This document shows, one piece after another, positions 8,434 to 18,360 of a stretch of DNA of 64,000 nucleotides (positions are counted from its first letter, which is position 1; each line of letters begins with the position of its first letter). Under the pieces are notes generated by a model, which saw nothing but the letters and a program-made list of their open reading frames with translations, did not search any database and was not told the DNA's origin. Location of the stretch: NCBI RefSeq assembly GCF_024539675.1, contig NZ_JAHHIT010000051.1, positions 13,146 through 77,145 on the forward strand, written 5' to 3'. This DNA comes from Streptomyces hilarionis. GTDB lineage: Bacteria > Actinomycetota > Actinomycetes > Streptomycetales > Streptomycetaceae. Made by a program: the position numbers and the translations under genes.

Positions 8434-11400
8434 GTGGCCGCCACGGCCTTGACTTCTTCGCCTCGGCCACGCCCGGGCGCCCCGCGCCCTCCTCGACGGC
8501 GGCTGCCCGCCGCGGTCAGGCGGGCCGCACAGCACGGGCCGGCGCTGGCCGCCGTCTCGCTGACCGTGCTGCTGTGCGCCACCGCGCTGGCCGCGCTCGC
8601 GGCCCTGGCCGGGAGTTCCGTGCAGGCAGGCGCCGTGCGGAGGCTGGCCGGCCACCTCGACGCGCAGGTGAACGTCACCGCGTCCTTCCGGGCCGGCGGA
8701 ATGGCCGCCGCCGACCGGGACGTCCGGGCCGCCGCCGAGCGGGTGTTCGCCGGGGCGCCGCAGCGGACCTACGTCGGCCTGCTGGGCGTCTCGCCGGTCT
8801 CGGTGACGGGGATCGGCGACCGGGCCGACCCGCCGCGCGCTCCCGGAGCCGGTGGGCTGCACCCCGTCGCCGTCCAGAGCGCCGGCACGTTCGGCCGGCT
8901 GGTCGCCGGGCGATGGCCGGCCGGTACGGCCGACGCGCCGAGCGCCGCGTTCACCTCCCTTCCCGCCGTCAGGGTCGCCACCGGATCCACCGCCCCGGTC
9001 GACGCGGCCGTGCCCGACGCGCTGGCCCGGCGTCTGGGCGTCGGGCCCGGTAGCGCCGTGCGGGTGGAGGACGCCTTCGGGCGCGCCATGACCGTACGGA
9101 TCACCGGCGTCTTCCGGGCACGCGGCGCCGTCGGGTTCTGGCCTGCCATGGCCGGTGACCTGACCCCCGGCGAAACCGCCGACCAGAGCCTGCTCGTGGT
9201 GTCGGCGCAGGCCCTCAACGGCAGCGCCGTCCTGAACGGACACCTGACGGCCCGCTGGAGCGTGCAGCCCGACTTCCCCCGGATCGACGCGGACAGCCTC
9301 CCCGGGCTCCACGAACGGCTGCGCGCGTTCTCCGGGAGCCGCAGTCGCGTCTCGGTGTTCGGCGGACGGCAGCCGTCGCTGGACGACCTGACCGTGGTCT
9401 CCGGCCTGCCGCGAGCGATCGACGACCTGACGGTGCCCACGGTCGCGGCCCGCTCCTCGCTGTACCTGCCGAGCGTGATGCTGGCGGCCCTCGCCCTGGC
9501 CACCCTGGTCCTGGCCGCACGTCAGCTGACGGTGCGCCGGCGCGACGAACTGGCTCTCCAGCGGGCCAGGGGCGCCGGCGCCGCGCGGCTCCTGGCGGGC
9601 GCCGCGGCGGAGTGGGCGCTCACCGGCGTCCCGGCCGCTGTCGCCGCGCCCTTCCTCGCCGGACTGCTGCACCCCGGCGCCCGGGGCACGGGCGCGTGGG
9701 CGGCGGTGGGGCTGACCCTGCTGGTGCATGCCGCGGCGGTGCTGCTGCCCGTACTGCCGTCGACACGGCAGCGGCCGGCCCGGGGCGCGCGGGCCGCCGC
9801 CGCGCAGCGACTGGGCGCCGACCTGGCCCTGGCGGCCGTCGCCGTCCTGGGGTATCTGGAACTGCGGCGGCGCCACTCGCTGCTGGCGGGCTCGGGGACC
9901 GGCGGCGCGGCCGCGGACCCGGTGCTGGTCCTGGTGCCGACCCTGGTGGCGGGCGCCGCGGCGCTTGTGCTGTTACGGCTGCTGCCGCTGGGCTCCCTTG
10001 CGCTGGACGCGTTCGGACGTCGTAGCCGGGGCCTCGTCCTCGCGCTGGCCGGCTGGCAGCTGGGCCGGCGGGCCGCGCGCAACGCGGGACCGGTGGTGCT
10101 GATGTGCCTCGCCGTGTCGGTGAGCGCCTTCGCGACCACCGCCCTGGCCTGCCTCGGCGCCCTGGCCCACGAGGAGGCCGCGTTCACCGTCGGCGCGGAC
10201 CTGCGGATCGCGCCTTCGGCGGCCGGCACCTACCCCTCCTCCGTCCTGGGCGCCGCCTATCGCGCGCTGCCGGCGGTGACCGCCGTGACGCCGGTGACGC
10301 GGTCGACGGTGAACCTGCCCGGCGGCGCCACCGAGGACCTGGTCGGCATGATCGGCGGACCCGCGCCCCGCACCCCGTCGCCGGACGTCCACGGCATACG
10401 GCTGCCCGGGCGTCCGACCGCGCTCCTGCTGGACGAGCGGCTGAGCAGCGACGGCGACCGGGCCGCGCCGGGCATCGAGCTGACCGTGCAGGACGCCTCC
10501 GGTCTCGTGAGCACGGCGACCGCGCACCTGCCCCCCGCCGACGGAGCCCGGCACACCGTCGTCGTCCCCCTCGCGGTGGCGCTGAGCGGCGGCCACCCCA
10601 GGCAATACCCGCTGACGGTGACCGCCGTCGGCCTCAGCCCGCAGCCCGACACCCGCCCCGCCCGACTGGACCTGGAACTCCTCCGGTTGGGCGCGCGCGG
10701 CGCCGTGGACGCCTGGGTGGCCCGGCTGCCCCGTGGACAGGCCTGGGCCGACGGCACGGACCACGCCGCCGACTCCACCTCGGGCGCATGCGCGGGAAAG
10801 CCCACCGGCGGCTACGAGCCCGGCACCCCCGGGGTGTGCTCCGTCGGTCCCGCCGGCTCCGACGTGCTGCGGACCACCGTCAGCACCGGTGTCAGGCCCT
10901 CCCGTGCCGTCGACGACGCCCTCGGCGGCGGCCTGACCGACAGCGACTACGACACCCGGCCCGCCGGCCGGGTACGGCTCGTCGCCGGCCCGGCCGGCCG
11001 GCCCGCGCCGCTGCCGGTGCGCGCCGACGCCACGACGCTGAGCGCCGCGCGCCTGAGCGTGGGCGCCACCACCACCCTGGATCTGGGAAGCGCCCGCATC
11101 ACGGCCGAGGTGGTGGGCCGCGTCGAGTCACCGCCCGGACTCGGGCGCGGACAGGGGCATCTGATCGCCGACCAGCGTCAGCTCGCCGCCGCGATGACGC
11201 GGGCCGGCGCCGACCCGGTGGATCCCGCGTTCTGGTGGCTGAGCAGCACCGACAGCGCGCGCACGGCCGCCGCCGCCGAGGCGCGGCCCGCGCTGGGCCG
11301 CGTCACCACCACAGCGCGTACCGCAGCCGCACTGCAGGCGGACCCGTTCCGCGGCGGACTGCGCCGGGTGCTGGAACTCGTCCGCTTCATGGCCCCCGGC

Positions 11401-11784
11401 TTCGCGGTCATCGCCTTCACCGTGCACGCCGTGGTCTCCACCCGGCAGCGCCGCAAGGAGTTCGCCCTGCTGCGGGCGATCGGCGTCCGCGCCGGAAGCC
11501 TGTCCGCGCTGCTGGGCGCCGAGCAACTGGGCCTCGCCCTGTTCGCGGTGGTCCCGGGGGCGCTGATGGGCATGGCCCTCGCGTCGGCGGTGCTGCCGCT
11601 CGTCACCGTGGACGACACCGGACAGGCGCCCTATCCGCCGCTGCCCCTGGTCATGCCCTGGGCGACCGTGGCGCTCGTCGCGGTGGCCACCGCCGTCGCC
11701 ATCGGCGCGGTCGTGCCGGCGCTGGCCCGGCTGCTGTCACGGGTGGACCTGGTGCGGGTGCTGCGAGCGGGGGAGGACCGATGA
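8434..11784 (+). CDS. FtsX/MacB-type ABC exporter permease 1
   Basis: A 1116-residue permease with an N-terminal membrane helix, a large extracytoplasmic domain, a mid-protein FtsX block (helices about 345-610), a second extracytoplasmic domain and a C-terminal FtsX block containing QRRKEFALLRAIGVRAGSL. This duplicated layout is typical of actinobacterial MacB-like exporters of lipids, peptides or lipoproteins. GTG 8434 has GGGGG six bases upstream. The stop overlaps the next start as ATGA. Codon 9973-9975 is TTA, the only in-frame TTA I noticed in the window, so translation may depend on the bldA tRNA. Confidence 0.88.
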   Translation: MAATALTSSPRPRPGAPRPPRRRLPAAVRRAAQHGPALAAVSLTVLLCATALAALAALAGSSVQAGAVRRLAGHLDAQVNVTASFRAGGMAAADRDVRAAAERVFAGAPQRTYVGLLGVSPVSVTGIGDRADPPRAPGAGGLHPVAVQSAGTFGRLVAGRWPAGTADAPSAAFTSLPAVRVATGSTAPVDAAVPDALARRLGVGPGSAVRVEDAFGRAMTVRITGVFRARGAVGFWPAMAGDLTPGETADQSLLVVSAQALNGSAVLNGHLTARWSVQPDFPRIDADSLPGLHERLRAFSGSRSRVSVFGGRQPSLDDLTVVSGLPRAIDDLTVPTVAARSSLYLPSVMLAALALATLVLAARQLTVRRRDELALQRARGAGAARLLAGAAAEWALTGVPAAVAAPFLAGLLHPGARGTGAWAAVGLTLLVHAAAVLLPVLPSTRQRPARGARAAAAQRLGADLALAAVAVLGYLELRRRHSLLAGSGTGGAAADPVLVLVPTLVAGAAALVLLRLLPLGSLALDAFGRRSRGLVLALAGWQLGRRAARNAGPVVLMCLAVSVSAFATTALACLGALAHEEAAFTVGADLRIAPSAAGTYPSSVLGAAYRALPAVTAVTPVTRSTVNLPGGATEDLVGMIGGPAPRTPSPDVHGIRLPGRPTALLLDERLSSDGDRAAPGIELTVQDASGLVSTATAHLPPADGARHTVVVPLAVALSGGHPRQYPLTVTAVGLSPQPDTRPARLDLELLRLGARGAVDAWVARLPRGQAWADGTDHAADSTSGACAGKPTGGYEPGTPGVCSVGPAGSDVLRTTVSTGVRPSRAVDDALGGGLTDSDYDTRPAGRVRLVAGPAGRPAPLPVRADATTLSAARLSVGATTTLDLGSARITAEVVGRVESPPGLGRGQGHLIADQRQLAAAMTRAGADPVDPAFWWLSSTDSARTAAAAEARPALGRVTTTARTAAALQADPFRGGLRRVLELVRFMAPGFAVIAFTVHAVVSTRQRRKEFALLRAIGVRAGSLSALLGAEQLGLALFAVVPGALMGMALASAVLPLVTVDDTGQAPYPPLPLVMPWATVALVAVATAVAIGAVVPALARLLSRVDLVRVLRAGEDR
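9973..9975 (+). promoter_or_regulatory. In-frame TTA (bldA-type) codon
   Basis: TTA at 9973-9975 is in frame with the permease start (513 codons downstream of GTG 8434). TTA is very rare in Streptomyces genes and is read by the developmentally regulated bldA tRNA. This is an established route for tying expression to development. Confidence 0.6.
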
Positions 11785-14702
11785 GTCCGCGGCCCGACAC
11801 GACGCACGGGGACGGCCCCGGGCACGACCGGAGAAGCGAGGACGGCCTCGGACACGGCCGGAAGGGACGTACCGTGACGGGAACCGCGGGCGCGGGCGCG
11901 GCGGTGACGCGGCGTCTGATACGCAGGGAGACCCGCGGCGATCTGCCGCTGCTGGCCTGCCTGGCGGCCGTCGTCCTGGCCCTCTCGGCGCTCTGCGCGT
12001 GGGCCCCCGCCTACGCGGGCGGCCAGGAGGACCGGGCACTGCGGCAGCGCGTCGACGCCTCGCAGGCACAAGCTCCCCTGATCAGCCTGAGCACCACACC
12101 CGAGGTCTTCGACACCGTGCCGCCCGCGCTGGACGCGGCCGGCCTGCTGCGCGCCGGCGCCACCCTCACCGAGCAGCTCACCGGTCCCGCCGCGCGTCAC
12201 GTGAGCGTCATCGGCGGCAGCTACGACTACGACCAGGCGTCCCTCATCTCCCCGCGGCCCCCGGGTCCGGCGAACACCGGCACCCGGCTGGGGCTCACCT
12301 ACCTGCCGTCCGCTCGCGCCCACCTGCACTACGTCAGCGGCCACCCGCCGGCCGACCGCACGCCGTTGGGCACGGCGCCCCAGATCGGGTTGTCGCAGGC
12401 CTCCGCCCGGGCGCTCGGGGTGCGGGCGGGCAGCCGGCTGACCGTCGAGTTCGCCAGGACCCTCGGCGTGCAGGACGCACCGCCCCACGCGACGCTGCTC
12501 GTGAGCGGCGTCTACCTCGCCACGGCCGCCGGTGACGACTTCTGGTCGGGCCGCGAGACACTGGACCAGCCGTCACGCTACCCGGCCGAGCACTCCGCCG
12601 GCACGGTGCTCGCCGTGCGCGGACTCGTCGGCCTCGACGCGGCCGACCTGCTGGCCGGCGCCGGAGTCGGCGGCCCCCGGACGACCTGGCAGCTGCGCGC
12701 CGACCTGTCCGGGCCGGCGCTCGAGCGGGCCCGCGCACTGACCGGCCCGCTGTCCCACTACAGCGCGGACCTGAGCGCGGCCCTGTGCCAGGGAGCCGAC
12801 CCCGTCACCGGCGAGCTCGGCTGCCACGTCGGCGGCCAGGCCACCGGCCCCCTCCTGGTCGTCGACTCCCTGACACCGCTGCTCGCCGCCTTCACCGCGC
12901 AGGACCGACAGGCCAGAGACCTGGCGACGTTCGCCGTCGACGCGCTGGCCGCGGTCGCCCTGGCCACCGTCACCGTCGCGGTACGGCTGCTGCTGCGCCG
13001 GAGGCAGGCGCATCTGCGACTCCAGCGCGCGCGGGGCGCGTCCACCGTGCGGCTGGTGCTGCTGCGCTGCGCCGTCGCCTGGCCGGTCGTCGCGGTCGCC
13101 GCACTGCTCGGCTGGGCGGCCGGAGAGGCCCTCGCACCCGGCGGCACGTCCGGATCGCCACAGCCGGCGACGGCCGCCCTCGTCGCCTCGACGGTGGCGC
13201 TGACGGTGCCGCTGATGACCTGGCTCGCGGTCCGCGAACCGCGCAGAACCGCCCGACCGCGCCGCTCACGCCCGAACATCGCCGTCGGCCGGCGCGTGGT
13301 CCTGGAACTGACCGTGCTGATCGCGACGGCGGCGGGCGTGGTCGCGCTGCGCTCGCAGGGCCCCGACGGCATTCTCGGCGCCGTGCCGGTCCTGGTGGCG
13401 CTGACCGTCGTCCTCGCCCTGCTGCGGTGCTACCCGTTCGTGCTGCGCCTGGTGCTGCGGCAGGCCCGGCGCAGCCGGGGCACCGTGGGCTTCATCGGGG
13501 CGGCCCGGGCCGCCCACGACGCCCCGGCGACCGGGCTGGCCCTGTTCGTCCTGGTCCTGACCCTGGGGACGGCCGTGTTCGGCGGCCTCGTGCACCGTAC
13601 GGTCGACGACGGTCTGGCCACGGGAGCGGCCTGGACCACCGGCGCCGACGCGAGCGCGACCGTGGCCGGGACCGTCACGCCCGCATCGGACACCCGCGCC
13701 GCCGGAACACGCACCGCCCTCCAGCATCTGTACACCCTGAGCCTGGCGGGCCGGGCGGACGGCGCGGTGATCTCACCGGTCGCCGTGGTCGCGGTGGACC
13801 CGGAGCAACTGGCCGCCGTCGCCCCGAAGTCACCGCTGGCCGCCACCCTGCGGGCCCGGCTGACCACGGGCGCCCGAGCCGACGAGAACGCGCCCCTGCC
13901 CGCCCTCCTCTCGCCCGACCTGCGGGCGAGCGAGCCCACCGGAGGCTTCACCGGCACGGTCGTGCCCGACGGACAGCGCCCGAGGGACCTGACCTTCACG
14001 CCGGTCGGCACCCTCGGTACCGCCGCACTGCACGACCCGCTCCTGGGGCCGGTCACGGCTCAGATCCCCGCCGGGACACCCCTGCTGATCACCACCGCCG
14101 GAGCCGCACGCCTGATGCCCCCACAGCCCTCGGGGAGCACCGTCCTGCTCCTCGAGGGCGACACACCCGCCGCCGCGCGACCCGCCGCGCTGCGGTCGGC
14201 GGCGGCCAGGGCGCTGGGGCCCCAGGCCCGCATCCGCGTCCGCTCCGAGACGCTGAGCGCTCTGCGCGAGGACGGCCTGACGCGGGGACTCGGCACGGTC
14301 TACACGGCCGGCTCGATCCTCGCCGCCCTGGCGGGCCTGCTCGCGCTCGTCCTGGAACTGACCCTCACCTCGCACGAGCGCAGCCGCACGACCTCCTTCC
14401 TGCGCACCCTCGGACTCGGCGCAGGGGAGGCCGGGATCCTGCACTTCCTGCAACTGCTGCCGCTGGCGCTCGCCTCGGCGGTGGGCGGCACCCTGCTCGG
14501 ACTGCTCGAACCACGTCTCCTGGCGCAGACGTTGGACCTGCGGCAGTTCACCGGCGGGCCGGCCCAACCGGCACTGCACACCGACTACTCACTGACCGTC
14601 GTCCTCATCGCCGGCGTGACCGTGCTGATCCTCGCCGCCGCGGTCACCGAGGCCTTCGTGGCCCGTCGACGCGGGCTCGGAGCCGTACTGCGCCTCGCGT
14701 GA
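11781..14702 (+). CDS. FtsX/MacB-type ABC exporter permease 2
   Basis: A 973-residue permease, translationally coupled to permease 1 through an ATGA overlap. After a charged cytoplasmic tail (about 1-45) there is a membrane helix (LLACLAAVVLALSALCAWA), an extracytoplasmic domain, a central FtsX block with LRLQRARGASTVRLVLLRCA, a second outer domain and a C-terminal FtsX block. It probably forms a heterodimer with permease 1. Two ATPases encoded convergently just downstream are the likely motors. The substrate is unknown. Confidence 0.87.
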   Translation: MSPRPDTTHGDGPGHDRRSEDGLGHGRKGRTVTGTAGAGAAVTRRLIRRETRGDLPLLACLAAVVLALSALCAWAPAYAGGQEDRALRQRVDASQAQAPLISLSTTPEVFDTVPPALDAAGLLRAGATLTEQLTGPAARHVSVIGGSYDYDQASLISPRPPGPANTGTRLGLTYLPSARAHLHYVSGHPPADRTPLGTAPQIGLSQASARALGVRAGSRLTVEFARTLGVQDAPPHATLLVSGVYLATAAGDDFWSGRETLDQPSRYPAEHSAGTVLAVRGLVGLDAADLLAGAGVGGPRTTWQLRADLSGPALERARALTGPLSHYSADLSAALCQGADPVTGELGCHVGGQATGPLLVVDSLTPLLAAFTAQDRQARDLATFAVDALAAVALATVTVAVRLLLRRRQAHLRLQRARGASTVRLVLLRCAVAWPVVAVAALLGWAAGEALAPGGTSGSPQPATAALVASTVALTVPLMTWLAVREPRRTARPRRSRPNIAVGRRVVLELTVLIATAAGVVALRSQGPDGILGAVPVLVALTVVLALLRCYPFVLRLVLRQARRSRGTVGFIGAARAAHDAPATGLALFVLVLTLGTAVFGGLVHRTVDDGLATGAAWTTGADASATVAGTVTPASDTRAAGTRTALQHLYTLSLAGRADGAVISPVAVVAVDPEQLAAVAPKSPLAATLRARLTTGARADENAPLPALLSPDLRASEPTGGFTGTVVPDGQRPRDLTFTPVGTLGTAALHDPLLGPVTAQIPAGTPLLITTAGAARLMPPQPSGSTVLLLEGDTPAAARPAALRSAAARALGPQARIRVRSETLSALREDGLTRGLGTVYTAGSILAALAGLLALVLELTLTSHERSRTTSFLRTLGLGAGEAGILHFLQLLPLALASAVGGTLLGLLEPRLLAQTLDLRQFTGGPAQPALHTDYSLTVVLIAGVTVLILAAAVTEAFVARRRGLGAVLRLA

Positions 14703-14707
14703 CGCCA

Positions 14708-14723
14708 CGGGCGGTGACGCCCG
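14708..14723. terminator. Hairpin between convergent exporter genes
   Basis: CGGGCG and CGCCCG form a 6-bp stem around GTGA, in the 44-base gap between permease 2 and the convergent ATPase. Position suggests a shared terminator; the stem is short. Confidence 0.35.
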
Positions 14724-14746
14724 CCGGACCGCCCGCCCCGGCGCGC

Positions 14747-15787
14747 TCACCGACCGGAGCCACCGCCCGCCGCGACGTCCTGCGCGTCCAGCGCCTCCTG
14801 TGCGTCCGACGCCTCCTGCGCCTGTGCCCGCGCCCGTCGCGCGGCCTCGTCGGGCCACACCCCCACGTGGTCGCTCTCCAGCACGAGCCGCACCCGCTTG
14901 CGCAGGTGCAGCCGCTCGGTGAACTCGCCCGGCAACTGGAGCCGGCCGCTGCCGTCCAGCACCGCGTACTCCTGCGCGGTGCGCACCTCGACGCCGTCCT
15001 CACCGGTGGCGACCCGGCGCAGCACCTCGGTCGACGTGCGCCCGTCGCGGATCCGCACGGTGCGCTGCACCTGCTCGGACACGAGTGCGTCATGGGTGAC
15101 CACGACCACGGTCACGCCCAGCTCCTCGTTGGCCCGGCGCAGCGCGGCGAACACCTCGTCGCTGGTGGCGGTGTCGAGTTCACCCGTGGGTTCGTCGGCG
15201 AACAGGACCCGCGGCTCGTTGGCGTTGGCGACGGCGATGGCGACCCGCTGCTGCTCGCCGCCCGAGAGCGTGTCGGGAGTGCGGTCCCGGCAGTGGCCCA
15301 CGGACAACAGGTCGAGCAGTTCCTCCGCCCGGGCCCGGCGCCGGGAGCGCCTGATCCCGGCGTACGTCATCGGAAGCATCACGTTCTCGGCCGCCGAGAG
15401 GTACGGCAGGAGGTTGCGGGAGGTCTGCTGCCAGACGAAGCCCACCGTGCGCCGCCGGTAGTCGAGCCGCGCCCTGCGCTTCATCGTCAGCAGGTCGTGC
15501 CCGGCGACCTCGGCGCCGCCCGCGGTGGGCACGTCCTGGCCGGAGAGTATGCCCAGCAGGGTCGACTTGCCCGAACCGGATGCGCCGACCACCGCGATCA
15601 TCTCGCCCTCGGCCACGGTCAGGTCGAGGCCCTGGAGGGCCTGCACCTCGACGCCCTCGCTCCGGTAGATCCGCACCAGGTTCTCGCACACGACGAGTCC
15701 CGCCTCGCGCCGCGGGGCGGCGGCCACGGCCCGCCGCCGTAGCTCGTCCAAGTCCGTTGCCCCGGTGGGGTGTTCGTGAACCGGCAC
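14747..15787 (-). CDS. ABC exporter ATPase with AbrB-like C-terminal tail
   Basis: A 346-residue ATPase of the MacB/LolD class. The ABC domain (about 35-255) has Walker A GASGSGKST, signature LSGGEQQR, Walker B VLFADEPTGELD and a switch His in VVTHD. Beyond it is an extra tail (about 275-345) with LDGSGRLQLPGEFTERLHLR, which has the pattern of SpoVT/AbrB swapped-hairpin domains; these normally bind DNA or dimerise. GTG 15787 has GGAGGG upstream. It is convergent with the two permeases and likely powers them. Confidence 0.88.
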   Translation of the reverse strand: MPVHEHPTGATDLDELRRRAVAAAPRREAGLVVCENLVRIYRSEGVEVQALQGLDLTVAEGEMIAVVGASGSGKSTLLGILSGQDVPTAGGAEVAGHDLLTMKRRARLDYRRRTVGFVWQQTSRNLLPYLSAAENVMLPMTYAGIRRSRRRARAEELLDLLSVGHCRDRTPDTLSGGEQQRVAIAVANANEPRVLFADEPTGELDTATSDEVFAALRRANEELGVTVVVVTHDALVSEQVQRTVRIRDGRTSTEVLRRVATGEDGVEVRTAQEYAVLDGSGRLQLPGEFTERLHLRKRVRLVLESDHVGVWPDEAARRARAQAQEASDAQEALDAQDVAAGGGSGR

Positions 15788-16053
15788 ACGGCCCTCCGGG
15801 GTAGGTGAGATCTGTGGACAACGCTGTCGGGCAGTGGTCAGGGTAGTGCGGAAGCCGGCACGAGGGGCCGGATCGGCCGGTTCGGTGGCGTGCGCGCCGA
15901 TCACGCGGCACGCCGGGCCGCTGCCGGAGCCGACGAGCCGAGCGGCGTCCACGCGGACACCCTCCGCACGTGGAGCAGCGGCCGTCCTGGCTCGGCGAGA
16001 CGACGTCGACGTGCGCCCGGCCCCGCTTCGGTCGTTCGTCGGCGCGCAGGTGG

Positions 16054-16785
16054 TCAGGCGTCCTCGACGATGCGGCCGTCGCGGAGTTCGAGCACGCGGT
16101 CCGCCAGTGCCAGGAGCTGCGTGTCATGGGTGGCGACGAGGGCGGTGACGGATTCGCTGCGGACGACGGCGCGCAGCAGGTTCATCACCGTGAGGCCGGT
16201 GTCGGCGTCGAGCTGGCCGGTGGGCTCGTCGGCGATGATCAGGGCCGGGTTGTTGGCGAGCGCCCGGGCCACCGCCACCCGCTGCTGCTGACCCCCGGAG
16301 AGCTCGCCGGGCCGCTGGCCGGCATGCTCAAGGAGGCCGACCAGGGAGAGCAGCAGGCTCACGCGGGCCTCGCGTTCGCGGGCCGGGACCTTCCGCAGAC
16401 GCAACGGAACCCCGACGTTCTCCGCGGCGGTCAGCACAGGGATGAGACCGAAGGACTGGAAGACGAAGCCGATGCGGTCGCGGCGCAACGCCAGCAGGCC
16501 GTCCTCGCCGAGCCCGGCCACGTCGGTGCCGTCCACGGTGATCCGGCCGCCGTCCGGAGCGTCGAGGCCGCCGACGAGGTTGAGGACGGTGGTCTTGCCC
16601 GAGCCTGAACGCCCCCTCAGAGCGACGAGTTCGCCGCGCGCAACCGTGAACGACACACCGCGCAGGGCGTGTACGGCGGTGTCGCCGCTGCCGTAGGTAC
16701 GGCGCAGGTCCTCGACCACCACCATGTCCCCGGCCGGCTCCCTGACGCCCGACGCGGCGCCGTGTCCGCTCGGTTGCTCGCGCAT
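16054..16785 (-). CDS. ABC exporter ATPase (MacB/LolD class)
   Basis: A 243-residue stand-alone ATP-binding subunit. Walker A GRSGSGKTT (about residue 55), Q-loop FVFQSFGLIPVL, signature LSGGQQQR, Walker B ALIIADEPTGQLD and switch VATHD are all intact. ATG 16785 is preceded by GGGAGAGG. It lies upstream of the other ATPase on the same strand with about 266 non-coding bases between, so the two may be co-transcribed and serve the permease pair, perhaps as a heterodimeric motor. Confidence 0.9.
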   Translation of the reverse strand: MREQPSGHGAASGVREPAGDMVVVEDLRRTYGSGDTAVHALRGVSFTVARGELVALRGRSGSGKTTVLNLVGGLDAPDGGRITVDGTDVAGLGEDGLLALRRDRIGFVFQSFGLIPVLTAAENVGVPLRLRKVPAREREARVSLLLSLVGLLEHAGQRPGELSGGQQQRVAVARALANNPALIIADEPTGQLDADTGLTVMNLLRAVVRSESVTALVATHDTQLLALADRVLELRDGRIVEDA

Positions 16786-16898
16786 GTGCCCTCTCCCGCC
16801 CCGCCACGATCGGGGCGGTCCTGGATCCGCACCGTAGGCCATGCCGGGCCTCCGCCGGAAGGCCGAGCAGTGACACACCGCCGGGGGACGCCGCCTCG

Positions 16899-18233
16899 TC
16901 AGTCGCGGGCGGTCCGCTCCCGCATGGCGTCGAGGAGGTGGCGGGCGCCCCACATCGGTCCGCGCCGGCGGACCTCGCGGGAAAGCCGCGTGACCGCCGG
17001 ACGGGTGGCGGCCAGTGCGTCCAGGGCGGCCGGGACATCGCCGGGGGCCAGCGCGTTGGGATCGGCGACGACGCCCACGCCGGCGCGTTCGGCGTCGCGC
17101 GCCACCGCGAACTGATCGCTGGAGAACGGCAGGACGAGCGCCGGGACTCCCGCTCGGACGCACTCGGTGAACGAGTTGTTGCCGCCGTGATGCACCATGG
17201 CGTCCACATGCTCCAGGAGCGCCTGCTGCGGGACGACGGGCTCCACCACGGCCCGGTCCCCGACGAGGTCGTGCAGCCGGTCGCTCCGCCCGCCCGCCGC
17301 GGCGATGACGGCCGTGTCCTTCGTGCCGTCCAGGACGCCGGCGACGATCGCGCGCAGCACGTCGTCCCGTGCGGACAGGAACGTGCCCAGGGCGACCAGG
17401 ACGACGCGCTCGTAGCGGCCGCGCAGCCGCTCGACACGCGCGCGCCACCCGGCGTCCAGGGCGGCAGGGGCGAGGACGGTGTGCCCGGTGTACAGCGCCC
17501 GTGGGCCCGGGGGCGGCCCGGGCAGCCAGGGCAGCCGCGGATACGCGTAGACGACGGCATGCGGCGAGGTCAGGGCGAAGGCCCGCCCGGGCGGGGGAGC
17601 GGTCGGCGCGTGCACGCGTGCGAAGTCCTCGAACAGGGCGGTGAACGCCCGGTCGTTCGCCCGGGCCGCCGCCAGCACGGCGGCACGGTCCTGAGGGCTC
17701 GGGCGGAGGGCACGAGGCCAGTCGTAGGGCACGCCGAAGTACGCCTCGTCGTCGGAGAGGACGTAGCTGGGATGACCGGGGCAGAAACTGGCGTGGCGAA
17801 GGCGCAGGCAGTGCAGCGCCAGGGTGACGGCGTAGCTCAGCTGGTCGACGACGTACCAGTCGGGACGCACGCGTTCGTGCAGCTCCGCGATGCCGCGGAG
17901 CACCCCTTCGGGGTCCGCGAGCATGTCGCGTCGGCGGTGACGGGCCTGGGTGAGCAGCGCGGCAGTGGCGCTGACACGCGTGGCGTCGAGGAACTCGGCC
18001 AGGCGGGCCTCCTCCTCGCTCTCCTGCCGCGTCGCCTCGGCCACCCCCGTGTTCGCGTTGCGTGTCACGACGAGCGGTTCGAAGGCGACGCCCGCCTCGT
18101 GGGCGAGGCCGGCGAAATCCGGGGCGCACGCGAAGTGCACCGCGGCCCCGTTCTCGCGCAGCGCCGCCGCCAGTGCCGCCAGCGGCCGGGCATGCGACAG
18201 GAAGGGAGGGCTGACCACCACGATGCGCTCCAC
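16899..18233 (-). CDS. GT1 family (UDP-sugar) glycosyltransferase
   Basis: A 444-residue GT-B enzyme of the macrolide/UGT type. The N-terminal half starts with IVVVSPPFLSHARPLAALA, the acceptor-side strand-helix. The C-terminal half holds VEPVVPQQALLEHVDAMVHH and GGNNSFTECVRAGVPALVLP, equivalent to the UGT donor-binding signature (HHGG...E...P). It should transfer a sugar from a nucleotide donor to a small lipophilic acceptor. GTG 18233 has AAAGGA upstream. It is divergent from another glycosyltransferase across an inverted repeat. Confidence 0.85.
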   Translation of the reverse strand: MERIVVVSPPFLSHARPLAALAAALRENGAAVHFACAPDFAGLAHEAGVAFEPLVVTRNANTGVAEATRQESEEEARLAEFLDATRVSATAALLTQARHRRRDMLADPEGVLRGIAELHERVRPDWYVVDQLSYAVTLALHCLRLRHASFCPGHPSYVLSDDEAYFGVPYDWPRALRPSPQDRAAVLAAARANDRAFTALFEDFARVHAPTAPPPGRAFALTSPHAVVYAYPRLPWLPGPPPGPRALYTGHTVLAPAALDAGWRARVERLRGRYERVVLVALGTFLSARDDVLRAIVAGVLDGTKDTAVIAAAGGRSDRLHDLVGDRAVVEPVVPQQALLEHVDAMVHHGGNNSFTECVRAGVPALVLPFSSDQFAVARDAERAGVGVVADPNALAPGDVPAALDALAATRPAVTRLSREVRRRGPMWGARHLLDAMRERTARD

Positions 18234-18360
18234 GGCGTCCTTTCGTCCGGCGGCCCGCGTCGCCGTCCCGGGGCCGGGACGGCAGGCGCATCGTAGCCGC
18301 GCCGACGGCTCGCCCGCGCGTGGCGTCGGACACCCCCGCGAGGTGCATCCGGACCGCGGC

